Origin: Schlesneria paludicola DSM 18645 | Lineage (GTDB): Bacteria; Planctomycetota; Planctomycetia; Planctomycetales; Planctomycetaceae | Reading direction: 5' to 3' | Length of the DNA stretch: 63,323 nt | NCBI GenBank assembly: GCA_945876035.1 | Contig: CAMCMU010000028.1 | Coordinates: 1 to 63,323 of the forward strand | In this document: one piece after another, positions 21,001 through 29,898 of the stretch | How the letters are laid out: every line of letters starts with the position of its first letter | How positions within the stretch are numbered: position 1 is the stretch's first letter | Made by a program: the position numbers and the translations under genes | Notes under the pieces: model-generated | What the model was told of the DNA's origin: nothing | Database searches by the model: none | What the model saw: only the letters and a program-made list of their open reading frames with translations

Positions 21001-21237
21001 TCTTCCTTCCGTGGTTCCTGCCCCGTGACAAGCCACGCACGTGTCGATGAAGAGTCCCCGAACATGGGAGCGGAAAAGTTCTAACCCCCTCGTCTGGCTT
21101 TCTTTGTGTTCGGCCTCCGCCGTTTTTTCCAAACCGAAATGTTCTGCGGCTTGGGCATGAATCGGCACAGGAAACACCATCGCTGTCCACAGGGAAAGCG
21201 GCAGGATTAACGGCAAACTCATCCAGGTGAGACGCAT
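18058..21237 (-). CDS. PSCyt1/DUF1549/DUF1553 cytochrome-c-like secreted protein
   Basis: A 1059-residue member of a family hugely expanded in planctomycetes. The signal peptide ends near IHAQA (residue 30). A planctomycete cytochrome-c-like domain has the heme motif CVACH (Cys67-Cys70-His71) and distal MPKAGERLSE. A DUF1549 domain (GLPPSVSDV through LGLSIGCARCHDHKFDPI, a second CxxCH) follows, then a middle beta-sandwich-like region and the C-terminal DUF1553 domain (LARVIVNRLWQHHIGRGIV). Function is not established; roles in extracellular polymer or sugar degradation have been proposed for relatives. The start at 21237 is chosen for GGAGAACTG before the ATG; the frame extends further to 21339. 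The RraA-like gene lies immediately upstream on the same strand. Confidence 0.95.
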   Translation of the reverse strand: MRLTWMSLPLILPLSLWTAMVFPVPIHAQAAEHFGLEKTAEAEHKESQTRGLELFRSHVRGLFIDTCVACHGAGTTEGRLDLTTRAGLLTGGERGPAIVVGRGSKSLITHLISHRQSPHMPKAGERLSEMQIATIIQWIDLGAPYDAPLLEPLAESESWTVRQISPEATSFWSFQPLQKNTPSAAVYHCGESSAIDGYVSQKLCESQVSSTAEAGRATLIRRVFFDVIGLPPSVSDVRSFVEDDREDAYERLIDRLLSDPHYGERWGRRWLDLVRFAESHGFEHDSDRHSAFHYRDFVVQALNQGMPYDQFVRWQIAGDELAPNERLAMMATGFLAAGVHSTQITQKEAEKHRYDEMDDMLSTIGTSMLGLSIGCARCHDHKFDPIPQTDYYRLLSSFTTTVRSEVELDFDPDGYERAKDDFNREHAPLDRAVRDFETQQLPQRFVEWRTKHPEAFEKPAWIIPAGVVFHSLQGTSFTEQPDASWIASGARPENDIWSVTLETKLRNVKSIRLETLAHSSLAKSGPGRATNGNFALSEFSIAIQPAGNATPATPSAVRLTSVNASFEQRGLPAVAAIDANLQTAWSIDPENGRDHAAVFRVSDPFGFESGTRVTITLKFGNNAHQSIGRPRISLATQSDLPPVAGEAITESLLTLLATPFEQLTNDEARRLLDWFKPQDETWQRLDQRRTAHAATAPRARLQKVLIATEGLPPIKLQTQGDSEFFKETHFLRRGETSQKEAVATQGFLQVLMTNPESPEFFQALAPPRSRTSFQRASLTNWLSDCRDGAGILLARVIVNRLWQHHIGRGIVSTPSDFGTRGERPSHPELLDFLAGELLRHRWELKPIHRRILSSRVYKQSCKTAGESPLRDHENRLFWHRPRRRLEAEVIRDALLAISGRLDDRLYGPGNLQENHCRRSLYFTVKRSHLVPAMSVFDAPDGTTPVADRPQTTVAPQALLLMNSAPVREAARDFATRLSGSSVGDLESVSGNNRLEEAAKIGYLTAVGRTPSADELSDAIDYLRQQSKAYSANDSDAGLSSALVDFCQVLFCLNEFVFVE

Positions 21238-21363
21238 CAGTTCTCCACAACCCGCTGGCAAATCGCCCAACAACGGATCATTTTCTGTGTCGTGTTTTTG
21301 AGAGTGTAGGACGCGGATCAAAGGCCCACGGAGGATCAATTCCAGAGTCCCTCGAATTCTGAT

Positions 21364-22127
21364 TCATGGCCCCCGCCCTACCCGAGTGGCGGGAACATAC
21401 TCCACGCGAAGGCGTCGACCCAATTGACTGAGGGCCTCACCACATTCCTGACGAGCCGCGTTGAAGCCGGTTGCTGTTACCGTGGGTTGCTTGAGATAGT
21501 TGAGAATAATGGTTTCGGCCTCCGCAATCTCATGGCAGACTTGCGGGACTTCAGAGGCGATTTGGTGAGGAATCGTCGTGACCCCGTTCCAGTCACCGTA
21601 CGAGAGATCGCTGGGATAAATTATGATTCCGTCCACCGTGACTGGGACGTTCATCAAAATGATGTGACAATAACCGTGTGCCGCCAACGCACCATTCGTA
21701 AACGCCGGAAATCCGAGTCCTTCAACGTGTTGCAGGTCGCGCCTGACGCATGACGTAATCAGCCCCTGCGCGCCAAATCGCGGATACGTGGAATACATGA
21801 TTTCGCCAAAGGTCGCCGATGCGCAAGGATCGTCAAGATTTTGCAAGGTGATCACGGGGGGCTGGGAAGTTCTGCAAAGGCTTCGAGTTGTGCGTGAATG
21901 CTGCGGTAAAGATTCTCCTCGCACGGGGGCGTGATGCTACGAAAGGTCGATGGCAACGCATATCCCGCCATGGGCGGAAATTTTGGGAAGCACGATTTGA
22001 TCGAAGAATTCATGTAACCCGTATTGCGGGGCCGTAGTCTCCACAACTCAATCGCGTTGCAAACGACGGGTGAATCGAATATTCGCAGTGCGTTCAGTTG
22101 ATCCGGAAGAAGGCTGGCAAGAGACAT
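21364..22127 (-). pseudogene. RraA-family gene interrupted by a one-base frameshift
   Basis: Two overlapping minus-strand frames together form one RraA-like (demethylmenaquinone methyltransferase/4-hydroxy-4-methyl-2-oxoglutarate aldolase superfamily) protein of about 254 residues. The N-terminal part (22127 to 21852) has FDSPVVCNAIELW. The C-terminal part resumes with PVITLQNLDDPCASATFGE and contains GAQGLITSCVRRDLQ, with the Arg-Asp pair of the family, and GLGFPAFTNG. The joint falls in a run of six C residues (G at 21856-21861 on the plus strand), where one more base restores the frame. No other lesion is seen, so this could be a recent mutation, a sequencing error or, less likely, programmed frameshifting. 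It lies directly upstream of the cytochrome-c/DUF1549/DUF1553 gene. Confidence 0.85.
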
Positions 22128-22617
22128 GAATTGACCGGTTGTCTAAAAGAATTCGGGCGAAGTCATACCAGCCGATGCTCGGCTGTGAGTCCGGACACCG
22201 GCCGATGATAAGCGATTTGCTCCGAAATTCGGAATCCTGCAGGTCCTGCTTCACGCCCTGGAAATCGGCGCCACCCTTTGGTTTCCAGAGTTCTCGAGGC
22301 GCACTCCCCATGCTTTGTCTTGATGTCGGACCTGCTCATGCAGCCTCAGAAGAGCGTTCCAGACGTCGCCGGAGTTGATCGCCCCGGCATGCCGGATTTT
22401 GTGCCAAGATGGACAGCGTTCACCCCATAAGCATCGAAGATTAGGGGCAATCTCGCCGGTGAGCGTTAAGGACGTCGAACTCTTGCGCCGAAGAGGCCCT
22501 TTGGCAAGTTCCATTTCACCGGATTCTCGCAAGTTCCGCTTTCTGCCTTTTTTGCCGTCTTTTGTCACGCTACACTGGGAGAGTCTTAAAAACCACCCGC
22601 CGGAATTGAACGTAGCA
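22128..22617. other. intergenic stretch between divergent genes
   Basis: About 490 bases between the RraA-like gene and the pseudouridine synthase gene. A minus-strand frame across 22048-22311 is open but overlaps the RraA-like gene and has no family signal. Promoters for both flanking genes are expected here but could not be pinned down. Confidence 0.4.
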
Positions 22618-23667
22618 ATGACATTAGACCATCCTGACGACGACCTTTTCGAATTCGACGACGGCGACACTTTCCTCGGGGACTCTGCAACGCACGCGGA
22701 CGTTCCTGGCCAGTCCTCAGGCCGTCGCCAAGCGGCGGCTCGTTGGGAAGACAAAAACTTGGATGAAGAGGCTCCGACATCTGAGCGGCTTCAAAAATTG
22801 TTGGCCTCCGCCGGACTCGCATCAAGAAGGCACTGTGAGGAATACATCACGGATGGCCGTGTGACAGTCGATGGCAAGACGGTGCGAACGCTGGGAATCA
22901 AGGTGAATCCCGAAGTCCAGCAGGTTTGTGTTGATGGCGAACGAATTAAACCGGAACGCAAACGCCATTTTCTGGTCAACAAACCGTCCGGCGTTCATTG
23001 CACCAACGCCGATCCGATGGGACGCATTCGGGTGATCGATTTACTTCCTCCGTCGAGTGGGCGATTGTTTACCGTGGGGCGGTTGGACGAAGGCTCGGAA
23101 GGCCTAATTCTTGTGACAAATGATGGTGAATTGGCGCACAAGTTAGCGCATCCCAAATTCCAAGTGGAACGCGTCTATCGAGCATTGATTGCCGGTACTC
23201 CGGCGGACGAAACATTACGGCAACTGCGACAGGGATTGTATTTCACCGAGGGGAAATTTCGTGTTCGCGACATTCGTCGGATCAAGACCAACGGCAACGC
23301 GACGATTGTCGAGGTGATCCTGACAGAAGGGCAGAATCGTGAGGTTCGCCGTCTGTTTGCCCGTGTGGGTCACAAGGTTATGAAGCTGAAACGGGTCGGT
23401 TTCGGCCCCTTGAGGCTTGGCGATTTACCGACGGGCGCGGTTCGTCCACTGTTGTCCGGAGAACTGAAAATTTTGCAGCAATTTGCTGAGACATCGCCGA
23501 ATCGGCGAATGACAAGTCAAGCCCGGCCGAAAACGGGTTCGCTGTCATCGGTCCGCGCGCCCCAGCCTGCATCAAAACGAAGTCCGTCGAGCGGCCTGAA
23601 ATCACCCTTTAAGCGAGGCGGAAAGCCTGCCAAGCGTTCATCACCGCGAGGCCGTTCTCCGTCGTGA
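22618..23667 (+). CDS. RluB/RsuA-family rRNA pseudouridine synthase
   Basis: A 349-residue enzyme converting specific rRNA uridines to pseudouridine. An acidic N-terminal stretch (about 45 residues) precedes an S4 RNA-binding domain ([15 protein letters not shown] to about residue 110). The catalytic domain follows with the Asp motif [18 protein letters not shown], then VERVYRALI and [19 protein letters not shown] basic Ser/Pro/Lys/Arg-rich tail ends the protein. The start is taken at the ATG at 22618, because upstream codons in the open frame look non-coding. The PyrK-like gene begins 30 bases downstream on the same strand. Confidence 0.92.
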   Translation: MTLDHPDDDLFEFDDGDTFLGDSATHADVPGQSSGRRQAAARWEDKNLDEEAPTSERLQKLLASAGLASRRHCEEYITDGRVTVDGKTVRTLGIKVNPEVQQVCVDGERIKPERKRHFLVNKPSGVHCTNADPMGRIRVIDLLPPSSGRLFTVGRLDEGSEGLILVTNDGELAHKLAHPKFQVERVYRALIAGTPADETLRQLRQGLYFTEGKFRVRDIRRIKTNGNATIVEVILTEGQNREVRRLFARVGHKVMKLKRVGFGPLRLGDLPTGAVRPLLSGELKILQQFAETSPNRRMTSQARPKTGSLSSVRAPQPASKRSPSSGLKSPFKRGGKPAKRSSPRGRSPS

Positions 23668-23697
23668 AATGGATCCGGATTTCTTCGGGATAGTTCG

Positions 23698-24609
23698 ATG
23701 CCGATCTCCGCTACAGACTCCCGCCTGCCTGGAATGGTTCGAACGGCCATTCAGTGCCGTGCCAAAATCATCGAACACGTGTCGATGGCCCGCAATACCA
23801 GACGCATGCGACTGGAATGCCCCGGTGTGGCTCGGCAAATTTTGCCCGGGCAATTTGTCATGGTACGGATTCCCGAAAGAAATGACCCGCTTTTGGGCAG
23901 ACCGTTCGCATTGTATGACATTTACGTCAACGAGGCAGGCGGCGGAAAAAAAGAAGAACCACAAGGAATCGACTTTGGATATGTCGTTGTGGGCAAGATG
24001 ACTTCTCTGTTAGAGAGACTTGGACCCGGCGAAGAAGTGGAATTGTGGGGGCCACTTGGTAATGGATTTCCGCCGCCTCCGTCGGGGCATCTCGTCATCG
24101 TTGCCGGCGGAATCGGGCAAACGCCTTTTCTTGCGGTTATTCGAGAAGCGTTGCGACGAAGAGTTTACGGACTACCGCCGAGGGAACTTGTTCAATGTCC
24201 GTCACGCATCACGCTGTGTTATGGAGTCCGCTCTGCGGAATTTCTGGCGGGCGTGGAAGAGTTTCGTCAAGAAGGAATCGATCTCCGCATTGCGACAGAC
24301 GACGGTTCATGCGGACACCATGGGTTCGTGACCGATCACCTGAAGCAACTACTGACGGCGCAGACACGGAATGATCCCCCGATGACCGTTTATTGTTGTG
24401 GACCAGAGCCACTGATGCACGCCGTCGGTCAACTGACAGAAGCGGTCAACACGCCCTGTTTCCTGTCGCTGGAAACTCCGATGGCATGTGGTTTTGGCGC
24501 CTGCTTTAGCTGCGTGACCAAAGTCAAACAAGACGACGGAGGTTGGGACTATCGACGCATCTGTGTCGAGGGCCCTGTGTTTTCATCGAGCCAATTGGTC
24601 TTGGAATAG
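23698..24609 (+). CDS. PyrK-like dihydroorotate dehydrogenase electron-transfer subunit
   Basis: A 303-residue ferredoxin-NADP reductase-type flavoprotein. The FAD-binding barrel contains MRLECPG and PGQFVMVRIPERNDPLLGRPFALYD, the NAD-binding half has VIVAGGIGQTPFLAVI, and the C-terminus carries the 2Fe-2S cluster with CGFGACFSC and a later Cys (Cys264, 269, 272 and 289). This is the PyrK layout: it passes electrons from the PyrD flavin to NAD+ in pyrimidine synthesis. No pyrD lies in the window, so another electron-transfer role is possible. It follows the pseudouridine synthase gene by 30 bases. Confidence 0.88.
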   Translation: MPISATDSRLPGMVRTAIQCRAKIIEHVSMARNTRRMRLECPGVARQILPGQFVMVRIPERNDPLLGRPFALYDIYVNEAGGGKKEEPQGIDFGYVVVGKMTSLLERLGPGEEVELWGPLGNGFPPPPSGHLVIVAGGIGQTPFLAVIREALRRRVYGLPPRELVQCPSRITLCYGVRSAEFLAGVEEFRQEGIDLRIATDDGSCGHHGFVTDHLKQLLTAQTRNDPPMTVYCCGPEPLMHAVGQLTEAVNTPCFLSLETPMACGFGACFSCVTKVKQDDGGWDYRRICVEGPVFSSSQLVLE

Positions 24610-24840
24610 AAGGTCTGCTTCGCCGATCCGTGACGATAGTCCCGTGGAATGCGGATGCTTCTGCGGACCAAGACTAAGTGCGAGACTGTTCTGCAAAGGC
24701 TGCGATACGGCAGCGGTTCGCGGTCAGCCACAATCACGCTCGATGAGCGATACCGAGGTCCAGATGTGTCCAAGCACTGTCGCGAATGACACTGAATACC
24801 TTAGGAGATCGATCAGTCATACGTTTGTTGACGTATCGTC

Positions 24841-26226
24841 TCAGTCGGCAGGAGAGATCAGCGGGCGAACGATCCCGATCTGCAGATCCATCACATTAGT
24901 GTGTGTCGGTCCAGTCTTGATGAGACCGCCAGATTGATCAAAAAACGTATAGGAATCGTTGATAGAGAGGTATTTCAGCGGATCGAGTCCACGTTGATAC
25001 GCCGTCTGTTGAACAACCTCATCACAGACGGCCCCAGCGGCATCGGTCGGGCCATCTTCTCCGTCTGTTCCTCCGGAAAGTACGGCAATTCCTCGCATGT
25101 CTTCGGCCCACAGACGGCAGCAGGCGGACAACGCCACTTCTTGATTTCGGCCTCCGCGGCGGGGCAAATCGGTTGCCGTCAGCCGGACCACCGGTTCCCC
25201 TCCTCCGACAAAGCAGCAGGATTTCGAGTCAGAATTGCGGCGAGCCTCAAGGCATGCTTCCGCCAATTCAATTCCCACATCGCGGGCGAATCCGCCACGT
25301 CCGGTCCCCAGGGATCGAACCTCATACCGCAGACGTCGCGCATGTTCGATCGCCGCATCGACAGCCGTTTGGTTGTTTCCGATGATAAAGTTTTGGCAGG
25401 TCACTCGAGACGTCTTCCGCAGTTCTGTGCGAGCCGCTTGACTGTGGAGGACGTTCCAGACGGACTGCGGAATCTCCGAACCGAGGTCTGCCAGATCCCG
25501 GCTTTTGTCGGCAGCGTTCATTCGCTCTAGGACGGTCAACGCTTCGGTTGCCGTCCCCTGATGAGGAGTTGTTGGACCAGAAGCAATCACGTCCAGCGGA
25601 TCGCCGATCACGTCAGAGATGATCAGAGCCAACATACGTCCTGCCGGTGCGGCTCGGACAAGGCCCCCCCCCTTAATGCGTGAATGGCAGGTGCGCACGA
25701 CATTCATTTCTTGGATTGTTGCCCCCGAACGACTCAGGGACCGTGTCACAATTTGCTTGTCTTCCCAGCGAATTCCCTCAATTGGCAATGGTAGCAGCGC
25801 GCTTCCTCCGCCGGAGAGCAAGACCAAACAAACATCGTTGGCTTTCATGGATGAGACAATTTTGAGTATTTGCTCAGTTCCATAAATCCCCGCTGCTGTC
25901 GGCTCGTTCACTCCTGCTGGACGTGCCGCATGCAGTTTGATTCGGCGCAACGATTGCACACAATCGGCGGGGATATTGATCCAGCCGGTGACTTTTTCAT
26001 CGAGCCATCTGCTGCCAATCGTTTCTTCCAAGCCTCGTGCCATTCCGGCACCGGCTTTGCCAGCACCGACGATGATCAGGCGGCTGATCGCATGCAGATT
26101 AATCCGCTCGCCGCAAACGTCCAAGATGGAGCCCTGACGTCGGACGGCAGCGTGAATCAGTCGAGAAGAGTCGACCGCCGCGACACCCACGTTCCAAATT
26201 TCAAGGGCATCCTGACTTGAGGACAT
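24841..26226 (-). CDS. glycerate 2-kinase (type II, DUF4147/MOFRL)
   Basis: A 461-residue enzyme of the GckA/TtuD family that phosphorylates glycerate at the 2-position, feeding it to glycolysis. Visible features are an N-terminal ALEIWNVGVAAVDSSRLI, the nucleotide-binding IIVGAGKAGAGMARGLE, LVLLSGGGSALLPLP, the VVRTCHSRIKGGGLVRAA loop, and the C-terminal MOFRL domain with GGRNQEVALSACCRL and AVLSGGTDGEDGPTDAAGA. The ATG at 26226 has GAAGG upstream. It is flanked by non-coding DNA and may be a single transcript. Confidence 0.95.
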   Translation of the reverse strand: MSSSQDALEIWNVGVAAVDSSRLIHAAVRRQGSILDVCGERINLHAISRLIIVGAGKAGAGMARGLEETIGSRWLDEKVTGWINIPADCVQSLRRIKLHAARPAGVNEPTAAGIYGTEQILKIVSSMKANDVCLVLLSGGGSALLPLPIEGIRWEDKQIVTRSLSRSGATIQEMNVVRTCHSRIKGGGLVRAAPAGRMLALIISDVIGDPLDVIASGPTTPHQGTATEALTVLERMNAADKSRDLADLGSEIPQSVWNVLHSQAARTELRKTSRVTCQNFIIGNNQTAVDAAIEHARRLRYEVRSLGTGRGGFARDVGIELAEACLEARRNSDSKSCCFVGGGEPVVRLTATDLPRRGGRNQEVALSACCRLWAEDMRGIAVLSGGTDGEDGPTDAAGAVCDEVVQQTAYQRGLDPLKYLSINDSYTFFDQSGGLIKTGPTHTNVMDLQIGIVRPLISPAD

Positions 26227-26517
26227 GATGTCGCGACCTTCGTTGCTCCCCTGAGGTCGTTCACAACGGCAAGACCTGCCACAGGACGCTGCAAAATCTC
26301 GAAACAGCTAATCAGAAAAAGGATCCTGATTAGTCGTGACCTTTCACACCAGACAATGGACCGATCCTTGACCGCAATAGATTTCGGGTCATCGGACTCG
26401 GCACAGACCTGTCGACCCGCATCGACTAGTTAGGTCTGAGCCAGGTCGGACTGGAGATTGTCACTGCCGATTGACGAGTCTTAGAACCACAAAGTTACAA
26501 TCGGAAATGCGGCAGAA

Positions 26518-26733
26518 TCACGCGCCGGGACGCATCTGGATGTACGCGGAGAGGATTTCATAAAGGTCGGATGACACTTGGACTTCATCGTCCGCAAAGT
26601 CGTCAAGCCACGTTCGGTTCCACCGCGAAGCGTCACGCAATGCTCGAGAAATGTCACCGAGTTTAATCGTGACTTGCTCAGCAGTGGCAACAGATTCGCC
26701 GCCGGTAAATAGTCGCAGGCGATCTCGCATCAT
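26518..26733 (-). CDS. small uncharacterised protein (71 aa)
   Basis: A short acidic protein with no recognised domain. It has a helical look, and includes the stretch VTIKLGDISRALRDASRW and an ILSAYIQMRPGA C-terminus. AAGGATGA directly before the ATG (26733) is a good ribosome binding site, and coding-like residue use supports a real gene. It lies 290 bases upstream of the glycerate kinase on the same strand, but co-transcription is uncertain. Function unknown. Confidence 0.6.
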   Translation of the reverse strand: MMRDRLRLFTGGESVATAEQVTIKLGDISRALRDASRWNRTWLDDFADDEVQVSSDLYEILSAYIQMRPGA

Positions 26734-27107
26734 TCATCCTTGAGTGGAGGCGACCACCGTGATCCACAAAAAATCACCGTCATGGAGAGTTGTCGAGTAC
26801 GTCACTCGATGGAGAGTTTATCGAACGCAAGAGGAGTCTTGCTTGATGAAAAAAATGAAAGAAACGGCGTAACCAAAAAAATTAAAGAATTGGCGTCTGG
26901 CTGTGAAAGGTCGACTCATTCAGCGACCAAACATGGGCGGTATCGAATCCTCGCCAACGCGTGTCCGGCAGACGTGTCATCAATCCCCGCGGACCCTTCA
27001 AGGTTGGCAGAGATGGCCGAAAGACGTGTGAGACTTCCACTGGTGACGCGAACATGCGATATCTGCACCACTGGGAGTAGAAATTATTTCTCGATGGAAC
27101 GGTACGG
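26734..27107. other. intergenic stretch between divergent genes
   Basis: About 370 bases between the small protein gene and tex. An A-rich patch at about 26850-26890 is the only visible compositional feature. No gene or RNA recognised. Confidence 0.4.
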
Positions 27108-29474
27108 ATGGCAGATCAGTCGACCCTCTCACTCGTAGATCTGGCCCGAGTCGCTGTGGAGATTCGACTTGAGCCTGACCAAGTCCGGCAGACTGTGCTG
27201 CTGCTGGATGAGGGGAACACTGTTCCTTTTATTACGCGCTATCGCAAGGAGCAAACAGGGAATCTGAATGAGGATCAAATTCGAGTCATTGAGGAACGCG
27301 TTCAGTCGCTTCGGCAGCTTGCCGAAAGAGCGTCGGACATTATTCGGTTGATCGATTGTCAAGGAAAACTGACCGATGCATTGCGTGCAGAAATTGGGCG
27401 AGCCGACACGCTGAAGCGTCTGGACGATCTGTACCTACCTTTTCGACTCAAGCGACGATCACGGGCGACGATTGCCACGGAAAAGGGGCTCGAGCCCCTT
27501 GCCAATGCCATCTGGAATCAAGCCGTCACCCAAACGCAACTCCAGCACGCGGCCGCAGAATATATTCGGGCGGATTTCGACTTAACGGATGCGACATCTG
27601 TTCTGGCGGCTGCCGCCGATATTTTGGCGGAAAGAATTTCCGACGATGCGGATTTACGCCAACGCTGCCGCCAAGTCGCCCGGCAGACCGGTCTGCTGAC
27701 GTCTGTGGGAACGAAAGACGCCGCTCAACGCCACCCCGAGTTCCGGGATTATTTCGACTACTCTGAGCGAGTCGATAAGATCCCACCGCATCGCGTTCTG
27801 GCGTTGAATCGGGGTGAAGATTTGAAGGCCTTGCGAGTGGCCTTCCGTTGGGATGAAACCCTTGCCCAAAAAGCGGCGCATGAACAACTGGGTTTGCAAC
27901 AGCATTTGTGTCGAGAATTTATGGGCGTCTGCGTCTGCGATGCCGTTCAGCGATTCATTCATCCGGCGATGGACCGAGAAATTCGTCGAGATTTGACGGA
28001 GAAGTCCGAACGTCAAGCGATTGGCGTCTTCGCTCAAAATCTTCGTCAGCTGCTTTTACAGCCTCCACTGAAAGACCAACGCGTGTTGGCCATTGATCCT
28101 GGATTTCGGAGCGGTTGTAAATTGGCTGCTCTCGATGAGTTTGGCAACTTGTTGGCAGTCGATTTGATACATATCGTCGGCTCGGTCGAACGCCGCTCTG
28201 AAGCCCGGATGAAATTGGCAGAATTACTGCAAAACCATCGATGCTCGGTGATTGCCATCGGTAACGGAACCGCCTGTCGTGAGACAGAGGTCCTCGTCGA
28301 AGAACTGATTGCGATGGAATTTCCCTCGGCGCAATATATCGTTGTCAATGAAGCTGGGGCCAGCATCTATTCGACGAGTTCTGTGGCGCAGCAGGAGTTT
28401 GCAGACCTTGACGCGATTGCTCGTGGAACGATCAGCATTGGGCGTCGGCTACAAGATCCACTCAGCGAACTGGTCAAGATCGAACCGCAACACATTGGCG
28501 TGGGAATGTATCAACACGACCTGAATGCCAAGCGACTGAAGGAGACGCTTGATCACGTGGTCGAATCCTGTGTGAATTACGTAGGCGTAGACTTGAATAC
28601 GGCCAGTCTTTCGCTGCTGTCACACGTTTCGGGATTCAGTTCCACAATTGCACGACGCGTGGTCGAACATCGCGAAAAATTTGGTCGGTTTCAAAATCGA
28701 AAACAGTTGCTCGATGTTTCCGGAATCGGGCGAGCCACGTTCACTCAAGCGGCAGGGTTTTTGAAGATTGAAGGCGATGAGCCACTCGATAGTACATGGA
28801 TTCATCCCGAGAGCTACGAGGTCGCCCGTTTGCTTCTTGCTCGGTTCGGCCTGCCTCTGGATGTGTTGCGTCCCGGAGCGGATCGGACACAACTGAAAGA
28901 GCGACTCGCCTCGATCGCCCTTCCCCGGTTGGTGGAGGAACTTTCGGTAGGTCTTCCCACATTATCCGACATCATGGACGCGATCCTTCGCCCCGGTCGT
29001 GATCCGCGAGCGGATCTCCCTCCGCCGCTGTTCCGGCGGGGAGTGTTGTCGTTTGAGGACATCGAAGTGGGCCTGAAGCTTCAAGGGACCGTGCTGAACG
29101 TCGTTGATTTCGGAGCGTTTGTGGATGTTGGCTTGAAGGATACGGCGTTAGTTCATATCAGCCAGCTGGGCTCACACTATGTTCGATCAGCACAGGATGT
29201 CGTGGCGATCGGAGATGTGGTCACCGCATGGGTCCTGAGTGTTGATCGAGACAGAAAACGGGTGGGACTGACATTGATTGCACCAGAATCCGTCAGCGAG
29301 ACGGCTGCGAAGGACGCTCGACGCTCGCAACAGACTCGTGAGGCGGAGGCCAACCTATTGATCAAGAGAACTCCGCTGGGAGAGAGGCCTCAGCCAAAAA
29401 TCCCACCCCCTGTCGGAACACTGCTTAGCTTTGATGAGTTAAAGCACGCATGGCAAAACCGCCAGAAGAAATAA
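27108..29474 (+). CDS. tex: Tex-family RNA-binding transcription accessory protein
   Basis: A 788-residue protein with the complete Tex layout. The N-terminal helical region contains VPFITRYRKEQTGNL, followed by LKRLDDLYLPFR. A YqgF/RNase H-like domain begins with VLAIDPGFRSGCKLAALDE near residue 328. The helix-hairpin-helix region includes VVESCVNYVGVDLNTAS and FQNRKQLLDVSGIGRATF, and a C-terminal S1 domain has LKLQGTVLNVVDFGAFVDVG. Tex and its eukaryotic relative Spt6 bind nucleic acid and affect transcription. The length and domains are normal. It stands alone on the plus strand. Confidence 0.97.
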   Translation: MADQSTLSLVDLARVAVEIRLEPDQVRQTVLLLDEGNTVPFITRYRKEQTGNLNEDQIRVIEERVQSLRQLAERASDIIRLIDCQGKLTDALRAEIGRADTLKRLDDLYLPFRLKRRSRATIATEKGLEPLANAIWNQAVTQTQLQHAAAEYIRADFDLTDATSVLAAAADILAERISDDADLRQRCRQVARQTGLLTSVGTKDAAQRHPEFRDYFDYSERVDKIPPHRVLALNRGEDLKALRVAFRWDETLAQKAAHEQLGLQQHLCREFMGVCVCDAVQRFIHPAMDREIRRDLTEKSERQAIGVFAQNLRQLLLQPPLKDQRVLAIDPGFRSGCKLAALDEFGNLLAVDLIHIVGSVERRSEARMKLAELLQNHRCSVIAIGNGTACRETEVLVEELIAMEFPSAQYIVVNEAGASIYSTSSVAQQEFADLDAIARGTISIGRRLQDPLSELVKIEPQHIGVGMYQHDLNAKRLKETLDHVVESCVNYVGVDLNTASLSLLSHVSGFSSTIARRVVEHREKFGRFQNRKQLLDVSGIGRATFTQAAGFLKIEGDEPLDSTWIHPESYEVARLLLARFGLPLDVLRPGADRTQLKERLASIALPRLVEELSVGLPTLSDIMDAILRPGRDPRADLPPPLFRRGVLSFEDIEVGLKLQGTVLNVVDFGAFVDVGLKDTALVHISQLGSHYVRSAQDVVAIGDVVTAWVLSVDRDRKRVGLTLIAPESVSETAAKDARRSQQTREAEANLLIKRTPLGERPQPKIPPPVGTLLSFDELKHAWQNRQKK

Positions 29475-29898
29475 CGGCGGCTTGGGGAGTGATGCTATCA
29501 CAGATCTCGCCTGCCGATGAACTCGGCTGATGATTGTCATCAGGTGTGGTCTGCAAAAAATTGCCAAGCCGATCACTGAAAACGTCCGAACCATAGGTTG
29601 TCAGCCGTGATCCTTGACCCGCGTACTCGGAACTTCATGGGTCGCAGTGTTTGACGTCTTGGATCGCTGGAGTCTCCCACGGTGATGGACTTTCCCTCCA
29701 CGAACGGTGAGGGTGGTGCCTCCACCGTTCCACTTTCACAATCTCTGTTTTCGGTTGAGCGATCTGCCTGTCATACGCCACCTCATTTGGTATCTTGCCA
29801 AGACTGCGATTGCTCGCAATGAAATGGCGTTCTCCGTCGTTGGGCATTGGGACTCAAACTGCTGTTACTGTGACCACCTATTGGAGTGATGACAACGT
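29475..29898. other. intergenic stretch with a hairpin
   Basis: About 420 non-coding bases. A strong inverted repeat, GAACGGTG (29702-29709) and CACCGTTC (29723-29730), is extended inward by AGG/CCT with one bulged base. It has no T-run after it, so it is not a standard terminator; a regulatory or Rho-dependent element is possible. Confidence 0.5.
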
